The position numbers were made by a program, and so were the translations under genes. 64,000 nucleotides of DNA from Verpa conica (Eukaryota > Ascomycota > Pezizomycetes > Pezizales > Morchellaceae), in contig JAUFSD010000017.1 in NCBI GenBank assembly GCA_033030425.1, forward strand, positions 372,001 to 436,000, in the 5' to 3' direction. This document shows, one piece after another, positions 1 through 11,716 of this stretch. Each line of letters opens with the position of its first letter. The stretch's first letter is position 1. Under the pieces are notes generated by a model. That model made no database searches and had not been told where the DNA came from. It saw nothing but the letters and a program-made list of their open reading frames with translations.

Positions 1-1945
1 CAAGAAATCGACGGATGAAACGGTATGATCAACAAATTGTCCTCATCCAATAGGTAGCAGTGTTAAGAAACATTTATCGTATCCGGCAAGGGGGATTCTT
101 CTTGGTGATACCGGGGCAGACAATGTCATCGTCGTCGTCGTCGTCGCCTTAGCCCAGTCTTCAGATGAAATTCTCAAATTTGAAAGAGGCTGGCTGGTAT
201 ACTATAACATACATCAAGGAAGTACTAAAAGGATAGGGCTTTGCCCCGCTAAACCGACAACCAGCACCCCCCCTCGATATAATGGTAGCATATAATTTCT
301 GGTAAACCTCTCCATTGGGCTGGATATGGATGCACCAATAGATAGATCCTCCCTGTGTTACACCTCTGAATGGGTCCTGCTCGATGTCTCCCGGGGAGAT
401 GCCCCTTGCAAGGTGCAGAGACTAGGCAACCCTGCTAGACTGTGGACTGACTCCCTGCTATCAGATGACGTTCTAACGCGATGAGGAAATGCTATGGCTC
501 AACCACCCCTGCACCCCACGCGCTAGTACGTCGTGATGCTTTTCGCCGCCAGCTTACCTATCTATATGTCCAACGGATTGGTTTCGCGGGGACCCTGGGC
601 TTCCTTTTGCTCTCCGTTCATCTCCTTTCTCTTCTTCTAGCTGCTATTCCTCGGGGCTTTTGCGCGCTTTGCCGGCCTTCTTATTTCTGTTCCTCCGGTT
701 GTGCCTCTACTTCGGGGGTGGAGGGGAAGATACCTAGGCAAAAGGAACACGCGGTTGACCTAATTGACTCATTCTACTAGAGCTTGCTACATACATAATA
801 CTGTTTTTCTCGCTATTATACTTGCCTTGCTGTATCTGGATTGAGTGCATTCCCGTTCCCGGGCTCTGGGACTTTATCGGAAGCCATCAAGGTCATCGGC
901 TACTTCCATCTCATCTCCATTTGCCGTGCGAGCTAAAGTGGTATGGCTCTCCCACCTGGTGGCTGCCTGTCATAATAACACTCCCTCGATCAACTCCTCC
1001 TTCTTTACTTTACAAATTACACGACTGTTATCGGGCTAGGTAGCTGAGTTTGGTGATAATGCAGGGGAAAGGAAAAACTGGTCCGCCCCGCCTCGTCTCA
1101 TCGCTGTCGCCTCCTGCACACGTCCTATCCTACTCAGGCGAGCAGTAAAAAATAAAAAATAAAACCACTTTACGCGCGGACACGTGAAGTGGTGTCCTCG
1201 CGTGGTGATTTAGAGCTCCCGCGAACAGCCTCCTACATTCTCGTCACACACCATATAACAACTTGTTGCGCACTCATCTTTCTCTCATCTGGCCTCGCTT
1301 GTCATCGATTCGAATTCGTCCCTATCCCCGGCGATAGTTCCAACCGAGAACCAGAATCGCAAAACCACCAATAACGTCCACGCGATTCCAAAGAGCCCGG
1401 CACTACTACATATATTTACCAGAACATTGCACGCGTTTCGCAGGGCGAAATATCTACTTGGCATTTGGCTGCCTAGCTTATCGATACCTTCAAATAGAAG
1501 TATGTACACGTTTATCTCCACTTTCTTCCTTTACCCAATTGCTCATTGCTACAGTTAGAAGTGCAGAAATAGGAGGATCCCCGTTATTTCTGCCCTAGAC
1601 GTGTACGCCACCGAAACTTCGAGTCCGTACTGCGAACAGAAACAACATAAACCCACAGACAGTTCTAGACAGTTCTTGCGCCCCGCATTTCGTTTTATGT
1701 TTGCGAATTAAAACATCGCATATTGGCTTACGCATTGAGCATCTCCGCTACAGCGGGCCTACAATTAATACCCCATATTCCCGAACGAAACACGCTTTAG
1801 AGAGCAAGGGGGGCTGCGTTGGTATTTTTCTCCGCACGCCTAGTCATCATCACTACTTCGCTACTGCGCCCCGATCGCCAAAGCCCACTTATAAAAACGC
1901 GGCATTTCCCCTTTCACAAATCATTGTTGTATTAACCCCACAGCA
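1..1945. other. Upstream spacer, no supported gene
   Basis: I see no gene I can support here. Short open frames around 481-1043 and 1189-1374 match no family I know and have no splice-linked continuation. The stretch holds a (TCG)6 microsatellite at 129-146 and, in its last 800 bases, the likely promoter and leader of the checkpoint kinase gene that starts at 1946. Near 1170-1190 there is an ACGCGCGG string followed by a CACGTG E-box core, and at about 1889 a TATA-like ATAAAAACGCG. ACGCG cores resemble the MluI cell-cycle box of yeast S-phase genes, which would suit this kinase, but single short matches are weak evidence. Confidence 0.5.
129..146. repeat. (TCG)6 trinucleotide microsatellite
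   Basis: Six perfect TCG units in a row. No supported reading frame crosses it. Confidence 0.9.
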
Positions 1946-4900
1946 ATGGACGAAGAAGCGACACAACCAGCAACCCAGCCTCTCCCTGGCCATGAAGGGG
2001 CAGCTCCATCATCCGTAAACTCAAATTACCTTGCCGGAGTTATATGTTTACTCCATCCATCCTCGCCTGCGGCTTTCGCTGCAGTTGAACGTTTATCACG
2101 TATAAAACCAACACACGTCCTCAAAATTCCAGATAACACCCGAACTCCAAACGTTGATAGCGATGTTGCGATTCCAGAAGCGAATCCTGAATGCGATGAT
2201 GATGACGATGACGATGATGACGAACCTGCAACTCAGTTAGCAACGCCAGGTCAGGTTTGCGATGAAGAAGGTTTGGACATTGCGCTACGGTCGCTGCCAG
2301 GGCCCAAGGACCCCGAGATGGGATTCATGTTTGGTAGAAATCCTCACAGGTGTGATATTGTTATTGGCGAAACAAGCAAGACACGGAGGATCTCGAATAC
2401 ACACTTCCGTATTTTCCAAAACCAAAAAGGTGTTCTTATGTTGGAAGACTTCTCGACTAATGGGACATGGGTCGACCACGTTAAGCTTGGGGGAACAACC
2501 GGCGGCGGTGGAGAAGCTGACCATAGCAATGGTAACAAGCACGCATTGTTCGCAGGAAGCATTATTTATGTTGCTCCTGGGGATGAGTTGCTGAGATTTG
2601 TAGTGAGAATTCCTAATCAGTCCGGTAGTGGTCTTTGCCCTTCAAGGACCCCGGCTGAGGGTTCTATTATTTCTCGCTCTATTACCGGAGTTGGAATTGA
2701 TCCAGGCCCAGCTCCACAACCAGCAGCACCTAAAGTTGCACCACATCTTCGTCCAACCGTCCCACGATCACCTCATAAGAATCTTGCAGCCATACGTCGG
2801 ACTCCTGGTCCTCTTAAAGAGCATGAAATGCATACTTCGATAAGCGTTCAAAAGGATCTTGGTTGGAACGGGGGTGGGATCTACAAAGTGGAAGGAATCA
2901 TTGGCGCAGGAGCTTTTGCAACCGTAAAGCGTGGTATCCTCAAGAAGACTGGTGAAGTTTTCGCAATAAAAATGATTCAGAAACGAGCCTTCGCGAATCA
3001 GGGCAACATGGGTGGAAAGGCTACAGGTGTCAGAAAAGAGGTGGAAATTCTCGAGAAGTTACATCATGTGGGTAACAATCAATTGACCCTTACATAGGTT
3101 TTCTGACGCTAACGTTTTTGTTAGCCGAACATTGTCGGCTGTACAGCATGCTACGAAGATGTGCAGCACATCTATATTGTCATGGAATTTGTAGGAGGAG
3201 GCGATCTCAACGAGTACCTCAAGAAAAATCACCGTATGCGCGAAGATATGGTTCAAGAAGTTTCACGCCAAGTTTTGAGAGGTATCGAATATGTTCATTC
3301 GATGGGCATCTCCCATCGCGATCTCAAACCAGACAACATTCTCATGGTTAAGGAGGAGCCTCTATCGGTCAAAATTTCTGATTTTGGCCTTGCAAAAATG
3401 GTACAAAGCGAGGAGACATTCTTGAAGACATTCTGTGGCACCATGCTCTACCTTGCGCCGGAGGTCTATCCGACTTATGCAACCGCACTAGTGGTAGGCG
3501 CGAATAGTTTCAAACGTAAAAGAAACCCTAGAGAAGAAGCCGGACGCGAAGATGGCCGCAGTGCGAAACTGAAGAGACGTTATAACCAAGCTGTCGATAT
3601 GTGGAGTCTTGGCTGCGTTATTCATATGCTACTGACTGGGAAAGCGCCATTCGAAGGCAAGAACCAAGATGATATGCTTCGACTTATCCTAAAAGGCTAT
3701 ACGAATACATCGCTACTCGAAAAGTTTCTAGGACGTGGGTGTGACGATGTAAAGGACTTTATCAAAAGGCTACTGCAAGTTAATCCTGCCATGCGAATGA
3801 TGGAACAAGAGGCCTTGAACCATATTTGGTTGAAGAATGGAAGCGATATCTCATCGTCTAGCATGGAGGTTGAAGAGGACGAAGTGATCTATCGCGAAGA
3901 CGACGAGTACCAAATGGTGGAAGGTGAAATGGCCGAGAAATGGACCAAGGTACCATCATCAACTCCAAACCGCTGGGCAGATTCGGTGGATGTATCCGAT
4001 GGCGAGGAAGAAAGTACTCCGAGACCAGAGGATGCTCTTTCTGGTGCTGTACGAAATATGAGCTTTCAGCCCCTCAAGCCGACAGAGAGCATGGCTGAGA
4101 GTCATGATGATGACTCCATCAGCGGTTCTTTTCTCTCCCTGGACAATGCCGAATCTCAAATTGGTAGTAAAATGTTTCGACGACCTCCTGACATCTCCAT
4201 CCAAGGGAGCTCTGGTGTCTTTCCAGAAGATGAGCCTTCGTTATACTCAACAGCATCAGTAGGGCTTCCAGATAACGTTGCACCATCTGATGAGTCTTTT
4301 AAATTCGATAAGCGAGCTGAATTTGCCAGTCAAGCAATCCCAAGTTCTAATACTGGACAACTCCAGGTCAAAGATAGCACTGGTAGTGGCGACTCCCTTA
4401 GTAATACAGAGGCCATGGTAGGGAATTTGAGAGTTGTTTCTCCTGCTCCAGTCGAGGAACAATCCCGCAGAGGCAACGAGAAGAAGATTCCACAGCAGCA
4501 GCAGCCGAATGGTAACAAGCTAGCGGTTCAAAAGGATGGCCCTAGGAAAGAGGTTTCTAACATCTCGTCCTTCGATGACCCAGCTGTGGTTTACTCTACA
4601 CCACTGTCGCTGATGGCTCCTGCAGAAAGCGTCCCTGCAACTCCAGAACCGTCTCGTAATGTGCCTAACCCGGAAAACCACCTTCCGTTGTCCCAGCCAT
4701 GTAATGTTCAGTCGGAGGCAGGAAACTTTATCAAGCCAAACACCCCGTGGGGTAAACTTGTCCCGGTTGCGGGGTCTATTCCACATAACACGATATACTT
4801 GAACAGACAGATGATTACAATCGGCCGGTCTTCTACTTGCACACACGTACAAACCGATATTCGTATCTCTAAGACTCACTTTGCGATGATGTTGGCAGAT

Positions 4901-5290
4901 CCCAGTCTTTCAGTCCAGCCCCCTAACGACACAAACTGGTGTCCGCAGCCGCATATGATTGCTTGGTTCAAGGTTGCTGGGACTAATGGATGTTTACTCA
5001 ACGGGAAGAAGAAGAGGAAGGATGGCATCGGCAGGATCTATAACGGGGACATAATTCACCTCTTCAAAGACACAAGCAACGACAAGAACGATTATCTCGC
5101 TTTCAGATGCGAGTTGAAAATTGGTGAACATCACAGATATGAACCTGAACTCAGCGATGAAGATATGTCTGTTAGACAAAAATCCGACACTGCTCAGCAT
5201 GTATATTCCATGGGAATCAGTATGGCTACCACTATGGCAATTGCAAGCCCTTTTGGCTCCCATGAGGAAGAGTTTGTTGAGGAATTGTAA
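1946..5290 (+). CDS. rad53: Rad53/Chk2-type checkpoint kinase (FHA-kinase-FHA)
   Basis: Two exons, 1946-3067 and 3125-5290, give 1095 residues; the 57-nt intron falls after the paired His codons of the alphaC region and restores a continuous kinase domain. Order: N-terminal TQ-rich segment with an Asp run (84-92), FHA1 (about 127-220, with GRNP, SNTHF and TNGTWV), protein kinase (about 313-630) with Gly-rich loop GAGAFATV, catalytic K342, HRDLKPDN (D440), DFG (459-461) and APE (485-487), then FHA2 (about 930-1035, with IGRSS, SKTHF and NGCLLNGK). All catalytic residues are present, so it should be an active nuclear Ser/Thr kinase that relays Mec1/Tel1 (ATR/ATM) signals after DNA damage or replication stress. 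TQ motifs at the N terminus are typical upstream-kinase sites. Two FHA domains point to the Rad53/MUS-59 type rather than single-FHA Cds1/PRD-4. The start ATG follows a good context (CAGCAATGG). A basic insert follows APE (see findings). Confidence 0.93.
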
Positions 5291-6402
5291 GTGGTAAGTA
5301 AAACGGTTCATAGGAGTTAGGCTTTTGCATGCTAGGACTAATTTTGAGTGATTGATAGGTCTAGGTCTAGGTCTAATTTTCTAGAGAGAAGCAGAGTGGA
5401 GTATTGAAGAGTGAAAGACCGGTGCCGCTATATTCCAAAGATTATTTTAACTACAACATTTTCTTTTGGTTTTTTTTTTTTTTGGTTCTCCCCTTTTGTT
5501 TTACTTTTTTATTTATCTTTTTATGATCTTTTCTGATGAGGTGATGCGATGAAGCATTAAGTATAGTATCTCTTTCTATTTTTCATTTTATTTACAGAAT
5601 GGTTTCTTGCTCACAGGAGTGGACTTTCTTGTTATCCTGACAATTATGAGTATGTTGATTCCCTATTTCTTTATTTCTTTATATAGGTGGCATTGACTTT
5701 TTGATTTTTTTGATATGCACAGCGGGGATCTCATTTCGGAGTTTTTTTCTTCTCCTCTTATTCAACTTTAGATTGATTATATCTGGGTATGGGGTAGGGA
5801 CTGTTCACCTGAGTAAGTAAATTAAGATGTTTTTTACAGGAGGTGGACGATTGGTTTTTTGATACCATCTTATTATACTTGCTATATCCTACCCATCTAT
5901 GTTTCTATTGTTTATTTTATATTTTTTTTATCCAAAAGGATTTATGTACAATGTGTGTGTGAGCGGATGGGTAAAGAGGTGGAATGCTTAGATTTTACCA
6001 GTAAGTTCGTGATTTAGGAATTTTCTCGTCATTAACGCTGACAACTAGGAGGGGCTTAAAAGCGCCCAATATCCGACTGGTACAAGTAAAATAAATTGGC
6101 ATATCAAATTCACGAGTCTAATGAAATATTCGAGATAAAAACTAAGAAAAGGCGTTATCTAAAATTGTTGAATAGTGTGTTGGAAACCTATAATGAGCAA
6201 CGACGGGATATGGTTTCTATAATGATCCATGGGGAGGAAGGGGCTCCCCTTTCCTTGTTCTAATACAGATTGGCCTACTTTTCTCTCTACTCAGTATATT
6301 AAAAATGTCTCTCTATCTATTTATATCATTTTCTTGCCTTGAGAGAGCATTGATTTTTTTTTTCTATTCTTTCTTACCCTGGGTGTTGACTTTGGGTACA
6401 TA
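5291..6402. other. AT-rich spacer after rad53
   Basis: This is the 3' side of rad53 followed by AT-rich sequence with long T runs. It contains three TAGGTC units at 5356-5373. These are not the TTAGGG telomere unit. No gene is supported. Confidence 0.5.
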
Positions 6403-6981
6403 TTGTCGGGTAGCAAAAATACCCGTACATTTGCACAATGGCATGGCAACGCAACAGAAGCCAACACAAATGAGCGAAAACCAACCACAAAAGTATGGAA
6501 TAAAGGTCTAATAAAATGGTGAAAAATAATTGAATATACATTAATACTTATTTCAAAAGAGCTTAGTCCTAATACCTATATAGACCCCTAGACTACAGGC
6601 TATATTAAGGTGCTAAAAATCCCGGAAATTAAGACTTCCAATAAATTAATGATTACACAACCAATTCTTCCCAAAGCACCCTGAAACTTTGGGTATAGAT
6701 TGAGAAGATTAGTATAGCAATTCTGTGATAAAAGCTCAATTAGAGATTGAGTATAATCAGTAGGGCTAGCACCTGGAGGGTGCCTTGGACATGCCATCAT
6801 TCACCTATTCCTAGCTTAAAAAAGTACATTCAGATGTTTTTTTAGCCACTATCATAGGTCTATAGCCTCCTCTGATGGCATTTGGCTATTTGTAGTTGTA
6901 ATTTTTGGTCAATTGTGTTGTCATATTATGGAGTAGGTTGTGTTGCTACGCAAATATACGGGTATTTTTGCTACCCGACAA
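6403..6981. mobile_element. 579-bp TIR element with TA target duplication (MITE-like)
   Basis: The left end begins TTGTCGGGTAGCAAAAATAC and the right end is its reverse complement. The first 32 bases of the two arms match with one C/T difference, and similarity continues in a gapped way through GCAACRCAAC. Both ends are flanked by TA (6401-6402 and 6982-6983), as expected for Tc1/mariner-type insertion. The arm itself contains a small hairpin (CGGGTA...TACCCG). Internal frames, such as 6600-6800 on the minus strand, show no transposase motif I recognise, so this is probably a non-autonomous copy. Confidence 0.8.
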
Positions 6982-8788
6982 TACATGTAGTGGGTCCTTT
7001 AGGTTTATAATACTAGAGTTGAAGTCACTCACTGAGTTAAAATAAAGGATAAAAATCTCCTCGCTCTAATACAGATTCTTTAGTATCATTTAAAAGATTC
7101 ATACATCCCCCCTCTTAGACAAGACTTTTTGTTTTGCCTGAGGAGAATTTATCAATATATCTACCACCCACCCACATTATTTCGACCTCAGAAATAGCTT
7201 TTTTGCTATTACATTCTTCTCGTTAGAGAAGGATTACACCCTTCAGTCCCCCCTTCGCCCTCAAGTGGGCAATCACAGGCAGATCCTGTAAGCACCTCGA
7301 AACAAGATTCTCACTAACCTTAGATGTTCTGACGTAGTTGTCCCTCTATCGGGTTATTCTCTTCCTATCATTTGAAGTGATCCTTCTTGGCAGTAAATCA
7401 GGAGAACCGTTGATTGAAGATAGATGGCATCTGTTTATTCTTGATAGTGCTCTCTGATTGACCTTGTTTTGTCTACTACTTAGCCTTTTTTTCCTTCTCT
7501 TACCCTCTGGTTCTAGGAGCCATCCCCCTATTTTTCCCAGTTCAGTCCATCCACTAAGTTATCTTTTATCCCAATAGCTTCTTTTATCATCCATGAGATA
7601 CCAACAGGTCTTCCGCTAAAATCTGATGAGGCAAGAGTCCCTCTAGTAGAGTTAGTATATAGAAAATACTCGCAGTAAGGCCTCACTCCTACGATACTCC
7701 AATTACAATCCGTACCTGGTAGTATTTGATGGAGACCGTGGGAGAGGTGATCTATGCTGCTGCTAGAAAAATAACTTTCTCTGATAGAATATAGCACTTG
7801 TTGTAACTCAAATGGACCGGGCGGATTGGGTGGAGATGGATTCGTGCTCTTGTGTGGATGAAGATGGAGGGAGGGTTTATAATGGGGGATTATATAGCAC
7901 TGTCAAGAAGCTCTTAGTGTGGGCCAAGCTATATTTCCCCGACTTGTTGATTTTTCGCCGCTTGGGCTTATGACAGGATTAAGGTGTCATAGTGCCGTTA
8001 TCTGGCATATGTCATATATCGAGACTATTTCCTAACTCATACGCATTACTGAACCATTCTCATACACCCTGGGGCAGTACTGGTGGGGTTTTCAACAAAA
8101 AAAAGCTTCTTTCGAGACACATTTACCAGATACTCTAATATAATCTTCTGCTCCCTAATTTCGTGCCGTGAGAAAGATATTTTACCTATCAATTTACACC
8201 TTACTAAAAACAGGTTTACCGTCAACTTCATGGACCAATATTGAATATGGGTTTAGTTACGGTAGGTACAAGGGTATATGATAAGGAGATCGATGATCAC
8301 ATATGGATATTTGGCGTGAGTGATAAGTTATGGCCACCATATACCGCACTACATGCCCAATAAATCAAATCTACTAACAGGTCAAGACAATATAAGCGCC
8401 CTATAAAAGATCTATGCCGAAATCAGGTGGCACAATGCCCAGATACTACGCGCTAAAAGATACGTAGAAGTATCATTTATAAACACACCCTAAGAATTAT
8501 ATTCAGGAAGCGTTCGCTTTAGACAAGACATGATATCATAACATCGCATAAGTCGCACAAATGGCCAGGAGTAAAGGCGTTTATAATATAAGAAGAATAG
8601 AAAATAAAAATGCAGCCAACCACCACCAAACAAAATGCACGTTATAAAAACCTAGGCCCAAAGATATCAATTTATCATTCCTTTCCGCATAAACTCTACT
8701 CCCAGAAAAGACAACATCTATCTAGCAGCACCTCCCTTCCATATAGTCCTCGACCTCGCCCAAGTCCAATTTTTTCCCAAACAACCAC
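6982..8788. other. Spacer between TIR element and pex5, no supported gene
   Basis: AT-rich and without a convincing coding frame. The 3' untranslated region of pex5 should lie at its right end. Frames at 7528-7797 and 8046-8231 (minus) match nothing known to me. Confidence 0.5.
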
Positions 8789-10798
8789 TCAGAACTCGAA
8801 ATCCTTCCTATTGCGACACAATACGTTAGTTTCCTAATCCCGTCACCTGACAGTCGTGTAGATGAATCATACCTGAAAACATCGATATCCATCCCATTCG
8901 TCACCAGATCTGCAAGATCCCTTCTGCCCATTTGGCTGAACACTCGTCTCAGGGTATCAAACAAGTTCGTGCTTTGGTTCTGTACAATCTTTCCAGGGTC
9001 CAGGCCGACCTTTCCGGCGTCTTGTCGGGCCTTCTCTTCAGCGACCTTGTGCATTGCCAAGGCACCCAAGAGATGCTCGGCAGCTTGTTCAAAACAGCCA
9101 ATGTTAATGCAGGAGACACCAAGGTTGTAGCGGGCGCGAACAAAGTTGGGGTTGATTGTGAGGGCACGCTCGTATGCATTGATAGCTTCCTCTGAACGGC
9201 CACTGTTGGCGAGAGTAGCACCAAGTCGGTTCCAGAGGAGATGCTCGGGGGATGATGAACCGGTGGAGGTGGAGGTCAATGCAGCAGAGAAGCAGTCAAC
9301 AGCTTTGTCGTATTCCTCAGCACCGTAGAACAGAACTCCTAAACCAACTTGGACATCCGAGTCCATTGCCGTACCCTCAGGGGAGAGCTGAGCGGCCTGG
9401 ATAAATAAATCCGTTACGCGGTCATGGATAGCTTGTCGGTCAAGCGTTGAAACAGGCGCTGCAGGAGCTTGAGCTATGACTTCGGGGTATTTAGTAGCAA
9501 GCCAACGTTCGAGAGTCGAGTACGCTGTAGTATCGTAGCCTTCGTTCGTGTAGGACACTGCCAGGCCCATGAGAGCACCAAGATTGCTATCGTCAAGCTT
9601 CAACGCAGCTTCTAAAGCACGGATCGCTGGTGTCTCCTTCTCATTGGCAGCTTGGCAACCGCCGAGTTCAGTCCAGGCTTCTTTGTGCTTGGCGTCCTTT
9701 TGTACTGCAGCCTCGAAAGCAAGGGCCGCTAGTGATAGATTGCCCCCGTTCTCCATGAGCCTCTTACCCTCAGCGAAAGGATCCTCGTGAGTCAAGTACG
9801 GGTTATCAGGCTCAAAGAGATATTCTCCCAGCCGGGGCATGGAATTTGTTGCTGACGCCTCCGGAGACCATGGACTATTAGCATCGAATTCGGCCCAATC
9901 TAACCCAGAATCTACAGGTGCACCCTCGGCTTGGATACCTTCCCAAACGGACTGGAAATCGCCAAACATCGTCTCCGTCTGGGAATTTAGCTCCGCATCG
10001 ATATCTTTATTCGCCTGTGCGTCCACGTCCAACGTCTTACCCGCACTCTCCATCTCTTGAAACTGAGCCTCCCAGTTCTCATCCGTAAGCTCTACCACCT
10101 GCTTCCCCTTCCCCTTCACATCCTGCTGATGGTATACCTGGGGAGCCGGAGAAGTATGTTGCACGTATCCCGTAAATGGCATGCCATTGTTGAAGCGACT
10201 GTAGCCTTGGAATGTCTGTGGGCGGTACGCCGGTTGTTGGGCCTGCATCGGTGCCGGGGAAGCCATCCGCATATCTCCTTGTGGCGACTGCGACTGGAAG
10301 TGAGCAAACTCTGCAGCATCAAACCCCGGAGACTTTGCACGATAAGCAGCCTCCATGAGGGCTTGTTCCTGTGGGTTCATTCCCTGAGGACCAAACTCGG
10401 CAGCCCATGGTTGGCCTGCAGCCTGAGGAACATGCTGAAGGTTCTGGATCTCCTGTCGCATGGAGTCGAAGGCGAATGGGGACCCAGCCTGCTGGTTGTA
10501 GAATTCATCCATCATCTAAAAAGAGCATTGTTAGCATACTCTACCATATTTGTGTTTCGTCCAATGATTGATTAAACTTGTTTTTGTGAACTATAATGAA
10601 GCTGACAAATCGGGAACGAACCTGTCTGTCGGCCGCAGCTATCTCACCTCCGACAGTCCTCATCCCGCCCATCCCAGGTGCCGCCCGACCATCCGCCAGG
10701 CGGTCCCGTTGGAGGGATTTGTCCTCGCTGACATGTTTTGTAAACTGAGCTAGGGGGTTGCGTCCCGTTGAGCACTCTGCTCCACCGAGGAAAGACAT
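8789..10798 (-). CDS. pex5: Peroxisomal targeting signal 1 receptor Pex5
   Basis: Three exons on the minus strand: 10798-10622, 10515-8873 and 8807-8789, 612 residues in total. Pex5 binds the C-terminal SKL-type signal of matrix enzymes in the cytosol and carries them to the peroxisomal docking complex. The N terminus has the conserved Gly-Gly-Ala-Glu-Cys block (C9, the expected mono-ubiquitination site for recycling) and the NPL-QFTKH segment. Pentapeptide WxxxF/Y motifs that bind Pex14/Pex13 are visible at 96-100 (WAAEF) and 207-211 (WEAQF), with further W-containing motifs near 250 and 266. TPR repeats fill about 300-560 and form the cargo pocket. The last exon is only 19 nt: joining AG at 8873 to 8807 gives the family's usual ending VFR-K-x-FEF. 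Without that splice the frame would run on with an unrelated tail, so the microexon is well supported. Confidence 0.94.
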
Positions 10799-11140
10799 GT
10801 CTTGATGGTTATTCCTTCTGGAGCTGTAACTCGAGAGCCTATCTGGCTTTTTGAAGATAGGATGACTGTTGATAGTAGTCTAGTGTAGTGTATAGGGATG
10901 TAGTGGGGGTAAAGAGGAGGAGAATATGTAGAGGGATTAAGGGGAGGAGGAGGGTTGCCACGAGCTGTACATCACCATGCGCTGTTCGGTGTTTATGTCT
11001 GGCTGGCTGGGTGGCTGCGTTACGCAGAGCGGGTGTGTTGGCCGAGGCCCGTTAGTAAGCCGACTGGGTTGACCCGAGGTCACGCACGGGCGAGAGTGCA
11101 AGCTAGGGACGCCGTGAAAGAAGCCCAGTGAATGCGCAGG

Positions 11141-11180
11141 GAGTACCCAGGAGTACCCAGGAGTGTCCAGGAGTGTCCAG
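11141..11180. repeat. Four 10-bp tandem repeats (GGAGTRYCCA)
   Basis: Two copies of GGAGTACCCA are followed directly by two copies of GGAGTGTCCA. The array lies about 340 bp upstream of the pex5 start codon. Confidence 0.9.
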
Positions 11181-11695
11181 GAACATATCCAATTACACAA
11201 TTCTATCCCATTCTCCTCCGTCCCGCCCCCTTTCTCTCCCCTCCCACACCCCCGCCACTGCCCCGCTCACTTTCAGCTGCTTTCTGGCCATAGAAACATA
11301 ATCAGGGCCCAATGCTTATTCATGTTTAGCTATTGTCTTCTCAACCATGCATATGTACTGTATGCCTGCCTATTGCTCAAACAAGAAAACATTTTAGTTA
11401 ATCCCAAGCACCAATAAACCAATATTATATCACCATCATTCTTCATACACCAGTGCCAGTCATATCATCAATAATTCACTCAACAACCTACCCAATAACT
11501 CACTCCCCAGTTCTCGCATCGACCTACCCTTCGCGCAATATTAACACTATATAAATGATTCACGTCACCAAGATCATCATGTTCTCTCAACTTTTCAATC
11601 CTATCAACTACACCCCGTCACACCACCCACAACCCCATCACACCATCAGCGACCTTTTTAGAATCAGCGAATTCATCACATCCATTAATTAATTT

Positions 11696-11716
11696 CCCTC
11701 CCTCCCTCCCTCCCTC
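11696..11716. repeat. CCCT-type tetranucleotide microsatellite
   Basis: About five uninterrupted CCCT/CCTC units in a pyrimidine-rich stretch. Confidence 0.9.

Noticed and set aside
481..1043. Open frames of 60-99 codons left of the checkpoint kinase
   Set aside because: No family resemblance, no splice-linked continuation, odd composition (leucine/cysteine-rich), and overlapping frames on the same strand.
5356..5375. Three TAGGTC units, at first glance telomere-like
   Set aside because: Only three units and not the TTAGGG unit of ascomycete telomeres; an ordinary short tandem repeat.
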